Positions 13,021 through 17,405 of a stretch of 17,405 nucleotides of DNA are shown here, piece after piece; position 1 is the first letter of the stretch; each line of letters begins with the position of its first letter. Source of the stretch: Gammaproteobacteria bacterium. GTDB taxonomy: Bacteria > Pseudomonadota > Gammaproteobacteria > Xanthomonadales > Marinicellaceae. The translations under genes and the position numbers were made by a program. The stretch spans positions 1-17,405 of the forward strand of contig JAUHXW010000016.1 in assembly GCA_030426705.1 (NCBI GenBank), given 5' to 3'. The notes beneath the pieces are model-generated. The model was not told the DNA's origin and did no database searches. It saw only the letters and a list, made by a program, of their open reading frames with translations.

Positions 13021-14682
13021 CTATGGAATGGTCTGTTCTAAACAAAATTTGTTGTAAGTGGTGTTGTCAATGCGGCTTAAATTAAATACTTTAGATTCAT
13101 TATTATGTTCAACGGTGGCTTGTAACTCGTCACAACCAAGCATTTCAATTGTGATTTGACCAAACTCACTTTGTTGTGTTTCATCAAAATATTCTAGAAA
13201 GTTAGCACCATAATACTCGTATAAATCAATAGTTATAGAATTTTGGTTGTAGTCAGCATTGCCTGCCAACCACAATGGCTTTCCATCCCGAAAAGTGTAA
13301 AGGCTTGTAAAAATGTATGTAGAGTTGTTGTTGCGAATGCCCTGTCTGATAAACAAACCTTGGTTTTTTAGTTCTGGGTCATGCCAAATACCATTGATTG
13401 AGATGCCAATCTTAGGTGCATCATTTAATATAAATACATTAAATAAATTTGTGACAACATCGGTTAATCCAAAATAAATAACATTTGAAAATTCAGATGA
13501 TACACTGAATCTATAGTTAAAACCTTTAGACTTAAATATGTTTAATTCAGCTGAATTGCTGAGCTCTAAAATATCAATTTGGTTTGAGCTGTTGTAAGTT
13601 GGATAGATAACATAGTCTATTTCTAACGTGGGTCTGTAATCAGGTAACTCAAGGTATATGCCTGAGCGGGTGAGTTGATAATCAAGGTTTTCATTGATCA
13701 AAAAATGATGGGTATCCTCGAAATAATTATTTGGCTTAAATGAAACCAAGAGGTGATTTTTGGTTTTTATTATTTCATCATATGTCCCGTTTTCTAAGGT
13801 CAACATTTCTTCAGATAATGAACCATCTGAATTGAGCTTAATTAAGGAGCTAGAAATGGGTTGATCCATGTTTTTTCTGAACACATAAGTTTGGTTGTTA
13901 AATTCAAAAATTTGATACACGCCTGCTAATGATTGAGATTCACTAAACAACTGGCTTTCACCGTCAGTGGAGATTCTTAAAACATCTGTAGGTGCGTTCC
14001 AATCTATTCCATCAGCAAATTGTACATAGCATTGATTATTTATAACCTCCATGTTTAATACAACGTAAGCAGTTGGAAATTTATCGGTTAAATCAACCTT
14101 CGTGCCATTGGTCACTCTAAATATTGTGTTGTTGTAAAAGTCCTGTAAAATAAAGTCGTTTGCTCCAAAGACACACATCTTTGAGAAGTCTGACCAATTT
14201 GAATGTACTTCATGCACAGTAAAACTGTTGTCATAAATTTCGATGATGCCACCATTGTCAGTTTGTGCAAATAAAGTGTTATTGTGTTCTTGTAATGCTT
14301 CCTGTGTAACCGATCCGTAAAAGTTCAAATCATTGACTTGTACAGTTCCTGAGGCAGTTCCATCGGTTTTCCACAGTCTGTGTTCACTGGCAAGTGGATT
14401 AACTTTAAGTAGAAAATACAACATATCATTAAATTTTATTATGTTGTCTATTCGCTGGTCTTCAGCAAACTCAATCAATGTTTCAGATTCATTGGTTAAA
14501 CTGTTATAAGATTCCAGTGCAACCATATTTCTCCAAACCTTCTTGAGAACGAGGCGGTCATTGATGAGGTAAGGCTCATTGACTAAATTTCTGACCTCAT
14601 CTACTGGAATGGCTTGATTCCATGATAATGAAAATGATGAAAAAGAACCAAACAACATTATGAACAGAGATATTTTAATCAT
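13021..14682 (-). CDS. Exported protein of unknown function, paralog of the upstream gene
   Basis: This encodes 553 residues with a signal peptide (residues 1 to about 20). The N-terminal and middle part looks like a beta-propeller: one LWKTDGTASGTVQV repeat (103-116) of the ELWKTDGT type known from hyalin-like secreted proteins, followed by diverged strands. Residues about 425-553 form a separate domain: GIWHDPELKNQGLFIRQG, YTFRDGKPLWLAGN, and two cysteines (517 and 547). That GxW...QGl...YTf..G.PlWLaG pattern recurs in exported proteins of Lysobacterales-type bacteria and has no assigned function known to me. The upstream paralog shares both parts. The ATG overlaps the upstream stop as ATGA, with GGAG eight bases before it, so the two are translationally coupled. 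The gene is visibly AT-rich compared with gloA and dgkA. Confidence 0.75.
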   Translation of the reverse strand: MIKISLFIMLFGSFSSFSLSWNQAIPVDEVRNLVNEPYLINDRLVLKKVWRNMVALESYNSLTNESETLIEFAEDQRIDNIIKFNDMLYFLLKVNPLASEHRLWKTDGTASGTVQVNDLNFYGSVTQEALQEHNNTLFAQTDNGGIIEIYDNSFTVHEVHSNWSDFSKMCVFGANDFILQDFYNNTIFRVTNGTKVDLTDKFPTAYVVLNMEVINNQCYVQFADGIDWNAPTDVLRISTDGESQLFSESQSLAGVYQIFEFNNQTYVFRKNMDQPISSSLIKLNSDGSLSEEMLTLENGTYDEIIKTKNHLLVSFKPNNYFEDTHHFLINENLDYQLTRSGIYLELPDYRPTLEIDYVIYPTYNSSNQIDILELSNSAELNIFKSKGFNYRFSVSSEFSNVIYFGLTDVVTNLFNVFILNDAPKIGISINGIWHDPELKNQGLFIRQGIRNNNSTYIFTSLYTFRDGKPLWLAGNADYNQNSITIDLYEYYGANFLEYFDETQQSEFGQITIEMLGCDELQATVEHNNESKVFNLSRIDNTTYNKFCLEQTIP

Positions 14683-16367
14683 TTGTTTTGCTCCATTATT
14701 AAGTTGTTAGCCGGCATGTTATCAAAGGGCAATGGGGTAAACTTATTACATAAATAATCATAGGATTTATCATCTATCCTATAAAGGTTTATAGATACAT
14801 CATAAGCATCACTGATGAATTCAGTCTTGATGCGGTTACATGTTTCAATTTGAATTTTTAATTGACCAAATAATTCACTGTTCGGTGTATTATTATATTC
14901 AAACAACTGGATACCGTCATATTTGTATAAAGCGACTTCTATTTGGTTTTGTTCGGGTAATAACTCTTCATTTCCAGCTAACCACAGAGGTTCGCCCATA
15001 TCAAAAGTATAAAATGTTGTGAAAAGATAGTCACTGCCATTGTTTCTTTGCCCCTTTTGAATAACCAAACCCTGGCTATAGATATCATGCTCATGCCAAG
15101 TTCCGATGATTGAGTTATTAATTTTCGGTCGGTCGCTATAAGAGAATATATCGGTTCTACCAGATTTTTGACTGGTTAATATCAAATAAAATTCATCAGA
15201 GTTAGGGTTACTTGTTATACCTTTGTAATAATAATCCTGAATTCTCATGAGGTTAACTTCTTCGTTACTGCTAATGAATTGTAAGACCACACCATCATTA
15301 GGGTTGTAAAACCCAGTAAGCACATCTGACGGCAGCTCATAAGCAAGGTCAGTGGTAACTTGTGAACTATTATAATAAGTTGGAATAAAGTCTAAATCTG
15401 CATTCAAAATCACTTTGAACAAACGTCCTTCAAAATAATTTTCTCTGACTCTAGTAACAATAAAATCATTTCTAGTGACAGCGCCCTCATATATAAAACC
15501 GGGGTTAAGGGAGGCAGATTTGTCGTAAGTAGTTAAATCTGGGGTCAATCGGTAAATGCTATTAAAAACATTTTCTTCTCCAGCAGCCACATATAAGCGA
15601 TCTAGATGAGAAAAGAAAAATGATATTTTTGGAATGTCGTTGGGTTGGACAAATGAGCTTACATTGCCATCTTTGGAAATTATTAACGTTTGGAGCTCTT
15701 CTTGATCTCGATAGCTTAAAAAACAAGAATCACCTGAATGAACAAATTGTGGCAGGGTTATATCATCCTCCGAATTAAATTGGTAAAAGTCGTTGACTAC
15801 CATACCAACTGTTCTGCTTAGAATGTAGCTCTTAGGTTCTGCGGATTCAGATAAAATAACCAAATTATTATCATCAAACACACATATACTGTTTGGTGTT
15901 AAAGGTTTAAGCCCAAAATTTATTATTTGATTACTTTGGACTTGAAGTAGTTGCAACTGCTGGTTTTGAGCCAATATACGACCTTGGTTTGAGTATAGTA
16001 TCCCGTTTCGACCTATAAGTGTTTCACTCAACATTTGGGTGTTTTCTTTGGTGCCATCAGAGCTCCAGAGGCGGTATTTATTGCTTTCAAATTGAACAGT
16101 AAAATAGACTTGATTGTTTTGTTTTTTTAAACTACTGATTGATCCAGTAAATAATTTTTGTTTAACTTTAGAATTTAGATTCATTGACCAAAGACTACTG
16201 ATTTCCTCTTTCTTAGCTTGGTACACCAAATGAGTGTCAGTCAATATTGCAAGATTAGAGTAAACACCTTCCTTTGAATAATCAACTATTGGGTTAATGT
16301 ATTGACTGTTGGCTGGTATCAAGATCAACAAGGTCAATAGTGCGGTGATGCATTTTATGGTTTTCAT
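14679..16367 (-). CDS. Exported protein of unknown function, first of a paralogous coupled pair
   Basis: This encodes 562 residues from the ATG at 16367. I chose this over 16424 because the longer form puts 19 Cys/Tyr-rich residues before an otherwise normal signal peptide (MKTIKCITALLTLLILIPAN). The ribosome binding site is weak. It has one degenerate LWSSDGTKENTQML repeat (100-113), propeller-like strands, and a C-terminal domain at about 418-545 matching its neighbour: GTWHEHDIYSQGLVIQKG, YTFDMGEPLWLAGN and a cysteine pair (IETC, YLC). The two genes most likely arose by tandem duplication and then diverged strongly, keeping the C-terminal domain best. They overlap by 4 bases. Partners in a secreted or surface complex are plausible; no enzyme motif is seen. 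Confidence 0.75.
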   Translation of the reverse strand: MKTIKCITALLTLLILIPANSQYINPIVDYSKEGVYSNLAILTDTHLVYQAKKEEISSLWSMNLNSKVKQKLFTGSISSLKKQNNQVYFTVQFESNKYRLWSSDGTKENTQMLSETLIGRNGILYSNQGRILAQNQQLQLLQVQSNQIINFGLKPLTPNSICVFDDNNLVILSESAEPKSYILSRTVGMVVNDFYQFNSEDDITLPQFVHSGDSCFLSYRDQEELQTLIISKDGNVSSFVQPNDIPKISFFFSHLDRLYVAAGEENVFNSIYRLTPDLTTYDKSASLNPGFIYEGAVTRNDFIVTRVRENYFEGRLFKVILNADLDFIPTYYNSSQVTTDLAYELPSDVLTGFYNPNDGVVLQFISSNEEVNLMRIQDYYYKGITSNPNSDEFYLILTSQKSGRTDIFSYSDRPKINNSIIGTWHEHDIYSQGLVIQKGQRNNGSDYLFTTFYTFDMGEPLWLAGNEELLPEQNQIEVALYKYDGIQLFEYNNTPNSELFGQLKIQIETCNRIKTEFISDAYDVSINLYRIDDKSYDYLCNKFTPLPFDNMPANNLIMEQNK

Positions 16368-16523
16368 TCTATAAACATAATATGGATATCTTAAATAGCA
16401 ATTTTGGCACATATATTTTGACAATTCCAGCCTATCTGTATTCGTGTTGTTTTGTCTAGTTGTTTAAATGGAGATGATTGATTATTATGGTTGGTGTTAT
16501 TTTGCAGGAATTACAGAGTTAAA

Positions 16524-16946
16524 ATGAAATACTTACACACCATGATTCGAGTCAGTGATTTAGACAAAACAATAGACTTTTTTGTTAATAAACTGGGCTT
16601 TGTTGAAAGCCGGCGAAAAGAGGTCGAGGCCGGTCGTTTTACGCTGGTGTTTTTACATGCACCAGGTGATGAATCTGCAGAAGTTGAGTTGACTTATAAC
16701 TGGGATGAGACGGAGGGTTATTCCGAAGGACGAAACTTTGGACACCTGGCTTATGAAGTGGAAAACATTTATGACCTTTGCCAAAGCCTGATGGACCAGG
16801 GTGTGACCATCAGTCGGCCACCTCGTGATGGTTGCATGGCCTTTATCCGCACACCAGATAACATTTCTATTGAGTTGTTACAAAAAGGTGAGGCATTACC
16901 CATTCAGGAACCTTGGGTATCCATGGAGAATTCAGGAAATTGGTAG
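16524..16946 (+). CDS. gloA: Lactoylglutathione lyase (glyoxalase I)
   Basis: This encodes 140 residues of a VOC-fold protein very like E. coli GloA: it opens with MKYLHTMIRVSDL, and contains VELTYNW and FGHLAY. The four metal ligands are in place: H5, E55, H74 and E117. The enzyme converts the methylglyoxal-glutathione hemithioacetal to S-lactoylglutathione in the cytoplasm, the first step of methylglyoxal detoxification. I chose the ATG at 16524 over 16491 because it matches the conserved family start and has GAG six bases upstream. The tail after the last ligand (about 20 residues) differs from E. coli. It is convergent with dgkA, the stops being 10 bases apart, and divergent from the paralogous pair. 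Confidence 0.93.
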   Translation: MKYLHTMIRVSDLDKTIDFFVNKLGFVESRRKEVEAGRFTLVFLHAPGDESAEVELTYNWDETEGYSEGRNFGHLAYEVENIYDLCQSLMDQGVTISRPPRDGCMAFIRTPDNISIELLQKGEALPIQEPWVSMENSGNW

Positions 16947-16963
16947 GTTTGAGATTCTAAACC
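16946..16963. terminator. Weak shared hairpin between gloA and dgkA
   Basis: GGTTT (16946-16950) and AAACC (16959-16963) form a 5-bp stem with an 8-base loop, overlapping both stop codons. It is too weak to be a firm terminator, but no other candidate lies in this 10-base gap. Confidence 0.2.
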
Positions 16964-17334
16964 AATAAATTTTGGTAGCAAATAACGCCCCAAACAAGCA
17001 GGACAATCATTTGAGCCATAAAAACTGCTGCTGAGCCCATGTCTTTGGCGCGGCCGGCCAGTTCGTGGCGCTCTTCTCCACAAACCAGATCAACGATGGC
17101 CTCGATGGCAGAGTTGATGATTTCAATCAGTAAAACCAGCAGACAGGAACCAATCAGCAGAATCAACTCTATGGGTGTTTGTGCCAACCATATGGCCAAT
17201 GGTATTAAAATGATGCACAGATAGATTTCCATGCGGAATGAGGCTTCGGCTTGATAGGTGGCTTTCAAGCCTTTCAGTGACCACTGAAAGGCTCGGAAAA
17301 TTTCTTTGGGTCCTCGAAAGCCGGAGTCAGCCAT
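16957..17334 (-). CDS. dgkA: Diacylglycerol kinase (small integral membrane type)
   Basis: This encodes 125 residues, the usual length for the family. It has an N-terminal amphipathic part and three membrane segments (about 38-52, 56-72 and 102-121). Family catalytic residues are present: E30 in the QAEASFRMEI segment, E71, N74 and E78 in EIINSAIEAIVD, and K97/D98 in RAKDMGSAAV. It phosphorylates diacylglycerol to phosphatidate in the inner membrane, recycling lipid left from membrane-derived glycan or lipopolysaccharide modification. The start lies 2 bases after the stop of the preceding gene, so the two share an operon. Confidence 0.95.
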   Translation of the reverse strand: MADSGFRGPKEIFRAFQWSLKGLKATYQAEASFRMEIYLCIILIPLAIWLAQTPIELILLIGSCLLVLLIEIINSAIEAIVDLVCGEERHELAGRAKDMGSAAVFMAQMIVLLVWGVICYQNLLV

Positions 17335-17336
17335 CG

Positions 17337-17405
17337 TTAAGAAACGGCGATTTTGTGAACGATGTTGGGCTCTTTAACCGCTTTGACTTCATCCATGCGC
17401 CGTAC
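17337..17405 (-). CDS. C-terminal end of a gene upstream of dgkA
   Basis: An open frame enters from the window edge and ends VRRMDEVKAV...IVHKIAVS with TAA at 17337-17339, giving 22 residues. The stop lies 2 bases before the dgkA start, and the reading frame is uninterrupted to the edge, so a co-transcribed gene is likely. The tail alone does not let me name it. Confidence 0.55.
   Translation of the reverse strand, partial: VRRMDEVKAVKEPNIVHKIAVS

Noticed and set aside
16368..16424. Upstream ATG adding 19 residues to the protein at 14679
   Set aside because: The extension is rich in Cys and Tyr and lies before a complete signal peptide, and no ribosome binding site precedes it.
16411..16446. 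TTGACA at 16418-16423 as a -35 for gloA
   Set aside because: No acceptable -10 lies 16-18 bases downstream; the best hexamer matches only three of six bases at the wrong spacing.

Overview
The window looks like chromosome of a free-living, probably marine, gammaproteobacterium, possibly Marinicella or another Lysobacterales-like lineage. This placement rests on the mix of CSLREA/beta-helix secreted proteins, a stand-alone ECF sigma factor paired with a TPR Ser/Thr kinase, and typical proteobacterial gloA and dgkA. It is an inference from gene content, not a computed result. Base composition is moderately AT-rich, and most so in the paralogous pair at 13.0-16.4 kb.

Layout. Positions 1-505 (- strand) hold the N-terminal part of a CSLREA beta-helix secreted protein. 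A REP-like inverted repeat lies at 618-684. Positions 769-4642 (- strand) look like one operon, transcribed right to left: a 677-aa CSLREA/beta-helix protein, a leucine-rich-repeat lipoprotein and a small PAN/apple-like protein. A small lipoprotein (4770-5195, -) is transcribed divergently from an ECF sigma factor (5339-5872, +), which is followed by a membrane Ser/Thr kinase with C-terminal TPRs (5883-8306, +). A His/Asn/Tyr-rich exported protein (8353-9138, -), an unusual GC-richer noncoding block (about 9240-9470) and another exported beta-helix protein (9485-11287, -) follow. Next come a periplasmic amidohydrolase (11492-12967, +), two coupled paralogous secreted proteins of unknown function (13021-14682 and 14679-16367, -), gloA (16524-16946, +), dgkA (16957-17334, -) and the last 22 codons of a gene upstream of dgkA.

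The most interesting feature is a possible self-contained signalling system. The sigma factor resembles the ECF type activated by phosphorylation by a partner kinase: its region 2.2 has Thr-Thr-Ala where most ECF factors have acidic residues. The kinase beside it has one membrane span and an apparently periplasmic TPR half. Within 5 kb, three transcription units for exported proteins share a promoter-like sequence, TTGKCAGTRATT with a GTT about 12-13 bases further on, placed 54-65 bases before their start codons. I propose that this is the kinase-sigma regulon: a periplasmic signal induces a set of surface or secreted beta-helix, LRR, PAN and lipoprotein products. The sequence shows the shared motif and the gene pairing; the regulatory link is inference.

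Two exported beta-helix proteins also end in a similar short C-terminal motif (LFVDGFD and IFKNKFD), which could be a sorting or anchoring tag.
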